From: Marinibium conchae
GTDB lineage: Bacteria > Pseudomonadota > Gammaproteobacteria > Enterobacterales > Alteromonadaceae
NCBI RefSeq assembly: GCF_015595035.1
Contig: NZ_JADNRN010000001.1
Location: 620,001 to 684,000, forward strand
Reading direction: 5' to 3'
DNA length: 64,000 nt
The notes beneath the pieces were generated by a model that saw only the letters and a list, made by a program, of their open reading frames with translations, had not been told where the DNA came from and did not search any database. The translations under genes were made by a program, and so were the position numbers. Of the stretch, positions 36,119 to 45,162 are shown piece after piece (position 1 is the first letter of the stretch; each line of letters starts with the position of its first letter).

Positions 36119-37671
36119 TATTGCGTATTCCCGAGAGTGTTCAGGCCGAGGTAATGTTCGAGAAATTTAGCATGACTTTGCGCTTGCTGGCTTCCTTCAT
36201 GTATGCGTTTTCGCATGTTTCGCGCAACTTCAAGGCTATATTTTGCCTCGGTATTTTGTACCCTAGGGTCAACATTTTTAGGTGTTAAGTTTTGCCCCAA
36301 CATCACTGCAACCCAACTAGGGGGCAAAAAAGCGCCAATTTCATAGCGCTGAATATACCCTCTGTGCAGCCAAGCATCTAGTTTATCCTCTAAACTCTGA
36401 GGCAGCTCCATTTCTCTATAGTATTGCCACATCGGACTATCGTCTTTTTCATTTGCCACATAGTGCAACAACAAAAAGTCTCTGATTCGTTCATACTCGA
36501 GGCTCATCTGTGCATTATATTCATCCATATCAAAGTGATTAAGCTTATACGCTGAAGGTTCGCCAGCTACAGTGGTTTTGCTTGCATCCTCAAGTTCAGG
36601 AAATAGCTCGATGAGCTTTGTGATCCCCGATTGGATCAAATCGATAGATGTTGATTCCAGAGGCTCTAGAAAGCCCGCCGATAAACCAATCGCTACCACG
36701 TTATTTTTCCAAAATTGATTGCGGCGGCCAGTTTTAAATCGCAGCTGGCGAGGGCTCGAGAGCGCTTTGCCGTCGAGTTGACCCATTAGGGTGTCTTTAG
36801 CATTGTCGTCGCTGATGAAGTCGTTGCAATATACATAACCATTGCCTGTTCTGTGTTGTAGAGGGATGCGCCAAATCCAACCTGAATCTTGTGCAGTTGC
36901 CCGTGTGTAGGGACCAAGTTCACCCGCGCTTTCACAGGGAACGGCAACCGCGCTATTTGCGGGTAACCAGCGCGACCAATCTTGGTATCCAGAGTGCAAA
37001 GCTTGCTCGATTAACAGGCCGCGAAAACCCGAGCAATCAATGAAAAAGTCGGCACTAATACATTGGCCACTCTCGAGGCTTAGGGTATGAATATTCCCGC
37101 TTTGCTCACATAAGCTAGTATTGACGATTTTACCTTCAACTCTGTTAACTCCTCGTTCTTCTGCAAATTCTCTTAGATATTTTGCATAGAGAATGGAGTC
37201 GAATTGATAGGCATAACCGAAGGCGTTGGTAATATCAGATGAATCACCCTTGGGCATTGCAAATTTATTGTTTTGGGCAGCAACAATCCCATAGGCATAG
37301 TCACTTAGTGCACCTACGTCTTGGTTTTGCTGTTGTGCATGTAACCAGTGCTGGTAAAAGTCGATTGATTGAATAGGGGGGCCGAAATCGCCAAAAGGAT
37401 GGATGTATCGCTGACCTTTTCGACCCCAATTTACAAATTCAATCCCAAGCTTAAAAGTGGCCTTGGTTTTCCGCATAAAGTCGCGCTCATCGATTCCTAG
37501 TGTTTGGTTAAAAAACCGAATGTGTGGCAATGTAGCCTCACCCACACCAACCGTTCCGATTTCCTCTGACTCAACCAATGTGATCGTAAGTGCGGTGTTT
37601 TCAAATTTTTTTGCAAGCCCCGCCGCAGTCATCCAACCTGCTGAACCTCCGCCAACAATACACAAATGCAT
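36118..37671 (-). CDS. Flavin-dependent tryptophan halogenase family protein (copy 4)
   Basis: 517 residues and the first gene of the operon. The motifs are intact: GGGSAGW (7-13), TVGVGEATLPH, catalytic Lys74 in TFKLGIEF, GWIWRIPLQHRTGNGYVYC and GFLEPLESTSIDLIQ. Its start follows a palindrome-rich region shared with the divergent TonB receptor, so both are probably controlled by one regulator. It ends with a 1-base overlap with copy 3. Confidence 0.85.
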   Translation of the reverse strand: MHLCIVGGGSAGWMTAAGLAKKFENTALTITLVESEEIGTVGVGEATLPHIRFFNQTLGIDERDFMRKTKATFKLGIEFVNWGRKGQRYIHPFGDFGPPIQSIDFYQHWLHAQQQNQDVGALSDYAYGIVAAQNNKFAMPKGDSSDITNAFGYAYQFDSILYAKYLREFAEERGVNRVEGKIVNTSLCEQSGNIHTLSLESGQCISADFFIDCSGFRGLLIEQALHSGYQDWSRWLPANSAVAVPCESAGELGPYTRATAQDSGWIWRIPLQHRTGNGYVYCNDFISDDNAKDTLMGQLDGKALSSPRQLRFKTGRRNQFWKNNVVAIGLSAGFLEPLESTSIDLIQSGITKLIELFPELEDASKTTVAGEPSAYKLNHFDMDEYNAQMSLEYERIRDFLLLHYVANEKDDSPMWQYYREMELPQSLEDKLDAWLHRGYIQRYEIGAFLPPSWVAVMLGQNLTPKNVDPRVQNTEAKYSLEVARNMRKRIHEGSQQAQSHAKFLEHYLGLNTLGNTQ

Positions 37672-37690
37672 GATTATCGCCTCTTCCTGT

Positions 37691-37713
37691 TTTGTTAAAG
37701 CATTTTTAACAAA
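37691..37713. repeat. Inverted repeat next to the halogenase operon start
   Basis: TTTGTTAAA and TTTAACAAA form a perfect 9-bp repeat around a 5-base centre, 20 bases upstream of the copy 4 start codon on the minus strand. The place is right for a repressor site or a leader hairpin. Confidence 0.45.
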
Positions 37714-37783
37714 TTTTGCTTTACTAAATATTGTTTCTCTATTGATAAATATTACTAAAAAACGAAAAGGATTATTAACACTT

Positions 37784-37798
37784 TTAACATTATGTTAA
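37784..37798. repeat. Palindrome in the receptor/halogenase control region
   Basis: TTAACAT-T-ATGTTAA is a perfect 7-1-7 palindrome, with its TTAACA half also similar to the preceding repeat arm. It may be an operator. Confidence 0.4.
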
Positions 37799-37807
37799 TA
37801 ATATGTA

Positions 37808-37830
37808 ACTGGTGTTCGACAGTCACCAGT
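37808..37830. repeat. Inverted repeat in the receptor/halogenase control region
   Basis: ACTGGTG and CACCAGT form a perfect 7-bp repeat separated by nine bases, 147 bases before the receptor start. It is more GC-rich than its surroundings. Confidence 0.4.
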
Positions 37831-37976
37831 AAATGAATATCATATTTGTGGAAAAGTGTCGGGTTAGAAGAAAGCGCTACCATCGAGTTATATGACTATT
37901 CAGCATTACGCTACAAAGCACAACAAGAAATATTTAGCGCCCTTTGGTGCAGCACACATCTCACAAGGAGAACACA

Positions 37977-40900
37977 ATGCGTTTGCAAAGAAAATCTTTT
38001 CTAAGCGCCTCAGTAAGAGCAGCCATGTACGGTACAACCGCTCTACTAGCAGCAGCGACAAGTCACCATGCTTTAGCTCAAACAGCCGACGAAGAGGCTG
38101 CTACAGATGACGTAACTGAAGTTATCGAGATTAAAGGTATCCGAGGTGCACTTGCTAGTGCAGCGGAGATTAAACGTGAAGCGTCAACTTTTGTTGATTC
38201 GATTACTGCATCTGATGCGTCTGCGTTACCAGATCTGTCAGTAGCTGAAGCACTATCACGTATTCCAGGTCTTACCGTGACTCGATTTACTTCAGGTGGC
38301 AGTGAAGGCGATTTTCCTTCACCAGAGGGTTCAGGTAACCTCATTCGAGGCCTCGGTTTTATACGCTCGGAATTCAACGGTAGAGATGCATTTTCTGCTA
38401 ATGGCGGACGTGCTCTGGACTGGTCGGCTGTGCCGCCACAACTCATTGGGCGTGTTGATGTGTATAAAAACCAATCTGCCGACCTAATTGACGGCGGTAT
38501 TGGCGGTACGATTAACTTGCAAACCTTAGAGCCTTTCGATAATCAAGACGGTGTGGGTATTATTACTGTTGATACTATCTACACAGACTTACGCGAAGAG
38601 TGGTCTCCAACTTACAGTGGCATCTTCGGTAAAAATTTCACGAATGATAATGGCAAATTTGGTTTTGTAGCATCCTTTTCGTCATCTGAATTAGCGTCTG
38701 ATATCAATGGTTATCAGAGTGGTGCACCAAATCCTCGCACCAACATCCCAAGCGATGCTTACGCTGATCCATCACAAGCCGCTGATAACGTTGCAATTGT
38801 TCCTGGTTTCCAAATGCGAACCAATAAGGTCGACCGTGATCGTGATAGCCTATACTTCGCAGGCCAATGGCGCAGTGCCGACAGTGATATGGAAGTGCTT
38901 TTCAAGTACGTTACTGTTGAAAACAATATTGAGTCTATTGAGCGCACAACAGAATGGTTTCCTGACGCCAATAACGTCGGCCGAACAGAACTCAGTGAGC
39001 TAGTGGTTTCACCATTTACTTCTGGTGGTATCGCCACATGTAATGGTAATAACGAATCACCAGTGGGCGCTTGTGACGAGCTTGTAGCCATAGATGGCGG
39101 CTTAATGGAGCAGGGGATTGTTTCTGATAGTGGCGATTCATGGTTTGGGGCATATGGTTTGCAGGTGAGTAACTTGGGTATAGGTAAACAAGAATACTCA
39201 AAAACTGACGATGTAAGTTTGAACCTTAAGTGGCGTCCAACGGATCAATTATTTGTTGAATTTGATACACACAGAACGACAGCTGAAGCGTCTTTCCAAG
39301 AGCAATGGATTGGTTCAAATACCTACTTGAACGTATTTACACGTCCGGATCTCGACGACCCACGTCTTGAGTTCTTCATTGACCCACGTCATAGCTTCAA
39401 CCCTAATCAGGTTCAAGATGGTGGTGATGTTCAAAACCCATATTCGCCTACCACAAACACAGATGATCCTGGCGGTTACTTCCTACCTTTTGCTAACGAC
39501 GGTTTTCGTGATGGTGAAGGGGACTTGTTCGCAGTTAAGCTAGATGCTGAATATGAATTTGAAGATGAGGGTTGGTTCGACTCTGTTAAAGTGGGAACAC
39601 GTTATTCTGAGCGTGACCAACTAAATAGAGAAGCTGGCACTAACTGGCGTGGTGTGAGTCAACCATGGATAGGTGGCGGTCTTACTCCTTTGGATGCTTT
39701 CGATACCGAAATACATGAAGTAGTAGACTTTTCTGACTTCTTCAGAGGTGGCGTTATTAGCGGCGACAATACTTCATTTGTTTACGTTGATGAGCGCTTC
39801 TTACGCGATCCTAACCTATTCTATGATTTCATCATTAATGAGCCTGACTTAGCACAATCACAATACTCACCGTTTGTTGGTTTTACTAACTTATACGACG
39901 ATGCCGGCATGTTAAATATGGGCGGCGAGAATGCGCGTAGAGATGAGAACTTCAACAAGATATACCAACCAGGTGATATCTCGGACGTAGTCGAGGAGCA
40001 GTTTAACTTATATGCAATGGCTAAGTTTAGCCAAGACTTCGACAACGGTATGTATATTGAAGGTAATTTGGGTCTACGTTACGTGAAAACCTCATTGTCG
40101 TCTGACGGCTTCCTGAGATATGCTCCTTTCGGACCTGATGCCGACGATACGCTAACTAATCCTCTGTACACCGATGAAGCTGAGTCTCGCGATTCTGAGC
40201 GTGATTTCCTTCCAGAAACTACGGCATTCCTAGAAACTGGTGATTCGGTGCGCACTGTGGACGTAGACGAAGACCATTGGCTACCGTCATTGAATATTAA
40301 GCTAAATCTGAACGACGATATGTTGATCCGTTTTGGTGCTAGTAAGGGCATTACCCGCCCTAATATTCAAGACTTAAGAGCTGATCAAACGATATTTGCC
40401 AATACCTCTCGTGTTGAGTTTGATCCACTTCCGGCCGATGATCCTAATGCTGGTATTCCTCGTGGCGCACAAGATATTAGCCTACAGCGCCTAAATGTGA
40501 ACGGTGGTAATCCAGATCTTAAAGCAACAGAAGCAATCAACCTTGATATTTCTTATGAATGGTATTTTGAGAATGGTTTCTTTACCTTTGGTGTGTTTAA
40601 CAAAGACATTAAAAACATCATTCAGTACGGTGCAGTACCACAAAGCCAGATTACGCTAGATGGTCAAACTGTTAACTTTAACTTTAATGGTAACAACAAC
40701 ATAGCTGATGCTGATATCACTGGGTTTGAGATTGCTTACCAAGACTTCTTCACTGAGCTACCAGGCTTATGGCAGCACTTTGGTCTTCAAGCAAACTACA
40801 CCTTCGTAGATGCTTCAGCCACGCCGCCACCGCAGTTCTTGGATGCAAACGATGATGGTGTTCCAGATTCATTTGATTCGACCTTCCGCTTTGGTTTAGA

Positions 40901-41240
40901 CAACCTATTAGGTCAATCTGAGCATACTGGTAACTTGATTGGTATTTATCAAGATGATGCCTTAGAGGTTCGCCTGATATATAACTACCGTTCTGAATAC
41001 TTGAACTCTTATCGAGACTTCGTAACGGGCAACCCAATCTTCCAAAAAGGAACGAGCTTTGTTGATGCATCAGTAAGATACAGCTTTACTGATAACTTAA
41101 CCTTGAACGTATTGGTTGCTAACATTACGGATGAGAAGAGCCAGTCAGAGACGCAAATTGATGCAGCCGGCCAACGTTATCAGCGTTCAAGCTTTATCAA
41201 TGACCGTCGCTTACAAGTTGGTTTAAGCTATAAGTTCTAA
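37977..41240 (+). CDS. TonB-dependent receptor
   Basis: 1087 residues from the ATG at 37977, which has AAGGAG at the right distance; upstream in-frame codons add an implausible leader. The signal peptide is long and ends near HALAQ. A TonB-box-like stretch (DVTEVIEIKGIRG) and plug (SVAEALSRIPGLTVTRF) are followed by a large beta-barrel with a carboxy-terminal strand ending LQVGLSYKF. The size and plug style match the Xanthomonas/Caulobacter class that imports oligosaccharides or related compounds. It is divergent from the halogenase operon, a pairing known in several marine and plant-associated genomes, and suggests that the imported molecule or something made from it is the halogenases' concern. 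A strong terminator follows. Confidence 0.92.
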   Translation: MRLQRKSFLSASVRAAMYGTTALLAAATSHHALAQTADEEAATDDVTEVIEIKGIRGALASAAEIKREASTFVDSITASDASALPDLSVAEALSRIPGLTVTRFTSGGSEGDFPSPEGSGNLIRGLGFIRSEFNGRDAFSANGGRALDWSAVPPQLIGRVDVYKNQSADLIDGGIGGTINLQTLEPFDNQDGVGIITVDTIYTDLREEWSPTYSGIFGKNFTNDNGKFGFVASFSSSELASDINGYQSGAPNPRTNIPSDAYADPSQAADNVAIVPGFQMRTNKVDRDRDSLYFAGQWRSADSDMEVLFKYVTVENNIESIERTTEWFPDANNVGRTELSELVVSPFTSGGIATCNGNNESPVGACDELVAIDGGLMEQGIVSDSGDSWFGAYGLQVSNLGIGKQEYSKTDDVSLNLKWRPTDQLFVEFDTHRTTAEASFQEQWIGSNTYLNVFTRPDLDDPRLEFFIDPRHSFNPNQVQDGGDVQNPYSPTTNTDDPGGYFLPFANDGFRDGEGDLFAVKLDAEYEFEDEGWFDSVKVGTRYSERDQLNREAGTNWRGVSQPWIGGGLTPLDAFDTEIHEVVDFSDFFRGGVISGDNTSFVYVDERFLRDPNLFYDFIINEPDLAQSQYSPFVGFTNLYDDAGMLNMGGENARRDENFNKIYQPGDISDVVEEQFNLYAMAKFSQDFDNGMYIEGNLGLRYVKTSLSSDGFLRYAPFGPDADDTLTNPLYTDEAESRDSERDFLPETTAFLETGDSVRTVDVDEDHWLPSLNIKLNLNDDMLIRFGASKGITRPNIQDLRADQTIFANTSRVEFDPLPADDPNAGIPRGAQDISLQRLNVNGGNPDLKATEAINLDISYEWYFENGFFTFGVFNKDIKNIIQYGAVPQSQITLDGQTVNFNFNGNNNIADADITGFEIAYQDFFTELPGLWQHFGLQANYTFVDASATPPPQFLDANDDGVPDSFDSTFRFGLDNLLGQSEHTGNLIGIYQDDALEVRLIYNYRSEYLNSYRDFVTGNPIFQKGTSFVDASVRYSFTDNLTLNVLVANITDEKSQSETQIDAAGQRYQRSSFINDRRLQVGLSYKF

Positions 41241-41297
41241 GTCGCTTTGAACAAATAAAATTTGTTTATAAGCAACGACCTTGATAGTCAAAAAAAC

Positions 41298-41333
41298 AAA
41301 AGGGCAATGAAGTAAATTCATTGCCCTTTTTTT
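41298..41333 (+). terminator. Strong intrinsic terminator after the TonB receptor
   Basis: A perfect 14-bp stem with a five-base loop is followed by a T-run. The A-run on the other side means it could also stop flgT transcription from the minus strand. Confidence 0.9.
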
Positions 41334-41390
41334 ATCTGATAGTACTTGAGCTTTATTAAGTTAACTAATATGTCGATGCTTTAACGAATA

Positions 41391-42548
41391 CTATTGTCTA
41401 GCAACATAGTCATTGGCTTGAACATTCACTAATAAGCTTCGGTCTTTGCTTGCAACAGTCGCTGTTTCTGCGTACACCTGAGTCACTACTAAAGGACTAG
41501 GGTGAAGCACAAACTGCTTATATTGCTGTCCAAATGTGTCTTGAATATGTTGAACACTGAAAAGAGTCAGCTGGTCGCCTGTTTGCACATTTTGGTTTTT
41601 CCCCAAGTTAATCTGCAGTTGATTGTTCGCAACAGCCAAAATTCGTCCCATCGTTGGTTCACAAGTGGCGTATTCGTCCAAATCAATAACAGCTTGTTGC
41701 ATACTTTCAAGTACGGCTCTACCAAAACGACTGCGCCAAAATCGGTCTGAGTGAACATCCACCGATTCTCCTCTTTTAAATTCCCACGCCTCGGTAAGTC
41801 TGTATTGCTTCGTTAATAGAGTTTCGCCAGAAGCACCATTGAGCAAGCTCATGCTATAACCGAAGTTTCTCGTGGCTTGTTCGCCTTTCCAGAAAGAAAA
41901 TGCCGAAGCTGCGTCGCGTTGCACGCTAATATCGTCGATAGAAATTGCTAAAACGTACTGTGCATCGGTTTTTTCAGATAGTCTTACTGCTTGAGCGCCT
42001 TTGTTGGTGTTATGCCAGTTTAGAACATAGGGCTCAATCCTAGAAATTTGAACACTGTTGCTGATGTTTGAGAAGGTTTCTTGTAATCGTAGAGCTGCGG
42101 CTTCTCCAAACTCGTGAACCTGCCCATCAGCAGCTTGTGCACCGTAGCGAAGTGGAAAGTAGGTAGTTGCAATACGTTTGGTATAGTCGGCGGCGCTGCA
42201 TTGGGATTCTTGCGAAAAGATATCTGCTCTTATCGATACTGTCACATAACCGTCTTCATAGACTTCTTCGATCAACTCAATAGTATTGACTTCACCGCTA
42301 GATCGAATTTCTAAATGGTCATCCATTAATAATCCATTTGTCATTTGCTGAACACTTCTTACTGAAGCGCCGGCAAATAAAAGTGCCTGTTTTATGGCCT
42401 CTTCGGTGGCTTGTTCTCTAGCTGCTACACGATCGCCGTTAAGTATAGCGGCTTGACCTGTAGCAGAAAACCAAGCTGCTAAACTGTCTGTGCTGTAGAG
42501 GCAACTGAAGCTGAGCGCAAATAACGCAATTTTAAAGTTCATTTTCAT
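41391..42548 (-). CDS. flgT: Flagellar H-ring assembly protein FlgT
   Basis: 385 residues from the ATG at 42548 (a GTG three codons upstream is possible). There is a signal peptide ending SLAA, an N-terminal ATGQAAILNGDRVAAREQATEEAIKQAL-type domain, a middle LPP20/TolB-like domain with Cys (SQCSAADY), and a C-terminal SH3-like beta domain (QTGDQLTLFS). This matches FlgT of Vibrio and relatives, which builds the H ring round the basal body of sodium-driven polar flagella and helps stator assembly. The neighbouring flgO of Vibrio is absent here; flgP is divergent. Confidence 0.9.
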   Translation of the reverse strand: MKMNFKIALFALSFSCLYSTDSLAAWFSATGQAAILNGDRVAAREQATEEAIKQALLFAGASVRSVQQMTNGLLMDDHLEIRSSGEVNTIELIEEVYEDGYVTVSIRADIFSQESQCSAADYTKRIATTYFPLRYGAQAADGQVHEFGEAAALRLQETFSNISNSVQISRIEPYVLNWHNTNKGAQAVRLSEKTDAQYVLAISIDDISVQRDAASAFSFWKGEQATRNFGYSMSLLNGASGETLLTKQYRLTEAWEFKRGESVDVHSDRFWRSRFGRAVLESMQQAVIDLDEYATCEPTMGRILAVANNQLQINLGKNQNVQTGDQLTLFSVQHIQDTFGQQYKQFVLHPSPLVVTQVYAETATVASKDRSLLVNVQANDYVARQ

Positions 42549-42591
42549 TTGTATCACTTTTTTGACAAGTGGTTGCTGTTATTAAGTCTGA

Positions 42592-42607
42592 TTCAATTTG
42601 TATGCCA
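42592..42607 (-). promoter_or_regulatory. Possible sigma-54 promoter of flgT
   Basis: On the minus strand TGGCAT-N5-TTGAA has the GG exactly ten bases from the -12 position, but the -12 reads GA and not GC. It lies 44 bases upstream of the start, so it is plausible though imperfect. Confidence 0.4.
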
Positions 42608-42670
42608 ATAGACTTGAAATTTGGGAAGGGCATGAAAATATGCCCACTTGAACAGTGAATTATGTCGATA

Positions 42671-42686
42671 TGGTTCATTTATTGCT
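42671..42686 (+). promoter_or_regulatory. Sigma-54 promoter of flgP
   Basis: TGGTTC-N5-TTGCT has GG-N10-GC spacing and the best-conserved positions of the sigma-54 consensus. Transcription would start ~12 bases after the GC, leaving a leader of about 130 bases. Confidence 0.65.
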
Positions 42687-42830
42687 TTGTACTGATAAGC
42701 ATAGAAGCACTATTAAGCTATGAAAAACGAATTAGTAAAGAGACACCTAACTCAAGGCCATCGATAAACTTAAGGGATGAGCATGTACAACAATAATTTA
42801 GCAAATGAAACAGCAAAAAAAGGGCGTAAA

Positions 42831-43304
42831 ATGAAGCTTAAAAGGCTTGTAAATATATCGGTAATGTTAATTGCTGTTGCCTCAATGTCCGGGTGTAGCT
42901 CACTCTTTACCAAGCATGTGGAGTGGGAAACCATTGAACCTGAGTCGTACCCGGTACTCAATGCAGTGGGCTACGCGCCTATAGATGCGCAGTTAGCAAG
43001 TGATGAGTCGACAAAAACGCTCATGGCTATCAAGGCTTCGAAATTAGATGCGTACAGAGAGCTTGCCGAACAAGTCTATGGGCAAAAAGTTGACGGTGAG
43101 CAAGAGCTCGCTAATTTAATTCTCACTAATAATCAGTTAAAAAGTTCAGTCGAAGGGGTTATTCGTGGAGCAAGGGTAGTAAAATCTTATCCAGTTGGAG
43201 AAGACACATATGCCACAGAATTAGAGCTTGATATGTCACGTGTTTACGACATTTATTTATCTACGGCAAAACCTAAAAAGATCCGCAAAGTCTCTTATTA
43301 CTAA
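42831..43304 (+). CDS. flgP: Flagellar lipoprotein FlgP
   Basis: 157 residues from the ATG at 42831, chosen because AGGG precedes it and it gives a proper lipoprotein signal with lipobox SMSGC; the frame is open 18 codons upstream. The mature part has the LPP20-type helix (KTLMAIKASKLDAYRELAEQVYG) and a beta strand end (DTYATELELDMSRVYDIY) as in FlgP. It is an outer-membrane lipoprotein required for polar flagellum stability and H-ring formation. It is divergent from flgT, with a sigma-54 promoter upstream and a shared terminator downstream. Confidence 0.9.
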   Translation: MKLKRLVNISVMLIAVASMSGCSSLFTKHVEWETIEPESYPVLNAVGYAPIDAQLASDESTKTLMAIKASKLDAYRELAEQVYGQKVDGEQELANLILTNNQLKSSVEGVIRGARVVKSYPVGEDTYATELELDMSRVYDIYLSTAKPKKIRKVSYY

Positions 43305-43316
43305 TACATTACATTT

Positions 43317-43360
43317 CCAGATACAAAAAAAGCGACCGACGTCGCTTTTTTTGTGTCTGG
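43317..43360. terminator. Bidirectional terminator between flgP and flgN
   Basis: A 14-bp perfect stem (arms 43323-43336 and 43341-43354) contains an A-run on the left and a T-run on the right, and CCAGA/TCTGG flanks extend the pairing. It lies between convergent genes and can serve both. Confidence 0.9.
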
Positions 43361-43381
43361 AAATAGGGACCTAATGCACTG

Positions 43382-43813
43382 TTAGGCTGTGATACCCTTC
43401 GAAGAAGCATCGCCTCTCGGTTTGCCGCTTCTGTCGTAGGTCATCGATTCTCTGGCGCGCAATTCCATCATTAGATTACGAAGATGGGTTAGTCGAAGTT
43501 GCCCTTGTTCGACTGACTTAGCGTTAATTTGAGTTAGGTATTTGCATTCATGGATAACTGCATTGCACTTATTCATCGCTGCTATTGCTTCTTCGGTACT
43601 TTCACCGTTATTTTTCGCCTTCTCGAAGAGGCTTGAAATAGAAGCATCTTGTTGTTCAATTTCGTTTAATAAGGCTTCTTTGTCTTTCAATAAGCCCATC
43701 AATGTTTCTGGTTCCCTAGAGCTTATGAGGTGCAACTCATTCTCTAGCAATGCCTTTAGTTGGGTCAGTTGCTCGAATTGTTTGTCAATTGCGCTCAATA
43801 GACTCGACATCAT
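43382..43813 (-). CDS. flgN: Flagellar export chaperone FlgN
   Basis: 143 residues (the second Met may be the start). An all-helical protein with LLENELHLISSREPETLMGLLKDKEALL typical of FlgN and the C-terminal TYDRSGKP that marks the family in gammaproteobacteria. It holds the hook-associated proteins FlgK and FlgL for export. It follows flgM by six bases and shares its sigma-28 promoter. Confidence 0.92.
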   Translation of the reverse strand: MMSSLLSAIDKQFEQLTQLKALLENELHLISSREPETLMGLLKDKEALLNEIEQQDASISSLFEKAKNNGESTEEAIAAMNKCNAVIHECKYLTQINAKSVEQGQLRLTHLRNLMMELRARESMTYDRSGKPRGDASSKGITA

Positions 43814-43819
43814 GTTATT

Positions 43820-44158
43820 TTATGCTCCAGAACCAAAGATTTGAGTTTCCAACTTAGCGATTTTTTGCGCTAATACTTCTGGGTTTATTTTGTATTCGCC
43901 ATCAGCAATTGCTTTTTTAAGCTTATCAACCTTCTCTTGGTTTACTGGCGCTTCACTGCCTTTCTTTTGCACCTGTGAAAGTTGTTGCGCGGATTGCGTT
44001 AGCGAAACCGAATCAGTGCGTGGCGCACTGGCAGCTGCTGCAGTGTTCTGCGAAGCATTTGCCGTGGCAGCCTGTTGCCCGGCATTCTGCTGCTGAGCAA
44101 GCTTTTGGCCATCAATTTGTGGCTTGTTTATATTGTTGTTTACGTTATTAATAGTCAT
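43820..44158 (-). CDS. flgM: Anti-sigma-28 factor FlgM
   Basis: 112 residues. An Asn/Gln/Ala-rich, disordered N-terminal half is followed by the conserved helix region DSVSLTQSAQQL ... KVDKLKKAIADGEYKINPEVLAQKI. It binds and holds FliA until the hook is complete and is then exported through it. The poly-Ala/Gln linker is longer than in enteric FlgM. The gene is preceded by a sigma-28 promoter. Confidence 0.94.
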   Translation of the reverse strand: MTINNVNNNINKPQIDGQKLAQQQNAGQQAATANASQNTAAAASAPRTDSVSLTQSAQQLSQVQKKGSEAPVNQEKVDKLKKAIADGEYKINPEVLAQKIAKLETQIFGSGA

Positions 44159-44192
44159 AATTTTTTCCAGAACCTATAACATCTCAATTAAG

Positions 44193-44219
44193 TTATCGGC
44201 TTGCTTATCACTAACTTTA
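44193..44219 (-). promoter_or_regulatory. Sigma-28 (FliA) promoter of flgMN
   Basis: On the minus strand TAAAGTTA is followed after 11 bases by GCCGATAA, a near-perfect match to the sigma-28 consensus TAAAGTTT-N11-GCCGATAA. It lies 34 bases upstream of the flgM ATG. Confidence 0.93.
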
Positions 44220-44318
44220 GCAAAAATGTGAATTAAATACAGACTTTCCACCCTTTTTTGCAAAAATATTTGTAATTTAATCAAACTGATACCCCTAAAG
44301 CGTCAAAAATTTATCCCT

Positions 44319-45026
44319 CTAAATGTGAATATCGACTTGGTTAGTGCTCGACACTGTCGCCGATATCGTTTTTCGTGACTGAGCGTTTGTCACGCGGATC
44401 GTGTCACCAAGGTTTCCGTCTTGTTGAGCTATACCCGATACTTTAAGTTGCAATCCTGTCGTTTTTGCCATAATCGTGACTTTGTCACCTTTGCACACAA
44501 AGCAAAGCATGCTGCTACTTATTATCTGCCCTGGCCTGACTCTACGTTTGAGTCTGGCACCAATTAAACTGTCGGGATTGGTGAATGTGGTTCCCCGCAA
44601 GCGATTAATTGGTATATCGGCAATATATAGGTTTTGTTCACTTAATAATGTACCAGGGCTCAAGGTGTCGGTGGTAACAACAACAGGCTTGGTTTGTTGC
44701 ACCTGAACGGTAGTAAACAAATACCAATCGGAGCTTGGACATGTCACTTTAACTGATATGTTAGACTGCTTTAAGCTAGCTGACGACGCTGAAAATTCGA
44801 AGGGATAGTCACAACGCGGTATATGGATACGGTTATCAATAGGGGAGGCTTTGATGACAGTATCGGCGTTGCTATCAATCATTGCGTTATTGTTCACATA
44901 TTCTTGAGCTTGCAATTGAATATGCTCGTGAGAGGAAGCAAAGCTAGCTTGTGAAAATAAGCCAAAAAATAAAATCAAGGCAGAGCTTATTTTGGCCGAT
45001 AAGGTCTTTGTTAGATAAGGTAGCAT
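44319..45026 (-). CDS. flgA: Flagella basal body P-ring formation chaperone FlgA
   Basis: 235 residues with signal peptide. The C-terminal SAF-type domain contains PGTLLSEQNLYIADIP, GARLKRRVRPGQIISSSML and a closing AQSRKTISATVSS, as in FlgA. Two Cys pairs may form disulfides. It assists FlgI assembly around the rod in the periplasm. It is divergent from cheV across a region holding two sigma-54 promoters. Confidence 0.93.
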   Translation of the reverse strand: MLPYLTKTLSAKISSALILFFGLFSQASFASSHEHIQLQAQEYVNNNAMIDSNADTVIKASPIDNRIHIPRCDYPFEFSASSASLKQSNISVKVTCPSSDWYLFTTVQVQQTKPVVVTTDTLSPGTLLSEQNLYIADIPINRLRGTTFTNPDSLIGARLKRRVRPGQIISSSMLCFVCKGDKVTIMAKTTGLQLKVSGIAQQDGNLGDTIRVTNAQSRKTISATVSSTNQVDIHI

Positions 45027-45100
45027 TTTATTTGCCCTTGTTTTGGTGCTTCATCTTTTAAAGTTGCTAAGCAATGGTGGCTTAGTGTGTGTCAAAAACT

Positions 45101-45116
45101 CGGCACATATTTCGCT
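45101..45116 (+). promoter_or_regulatory. Sigma-54 promoter of cheV-cheR
   Basis: CGGCAC-N5-TCGCT keeps the invariant GG-N10-GC spacing (GG at 45102-45103, GC at 45114-45115). The start of cheV is about 85 bases on. Confidence 0.65.
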
Positions 45117-45162
45117 TAAAGGTGCACGTTTAATAAGATATAGTGCTTAGTACACAGGTTAA

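Larger units (their letters stand above)
37672..37976. other. Divergent control region between halogenase operon and TonB receptor
   Basis: 305 AT-rich bases without a gene. Three separate inverted repeats are present (listed individually). The receptor ribosome site AAGGAG ends the region. Confidence 0.6.
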
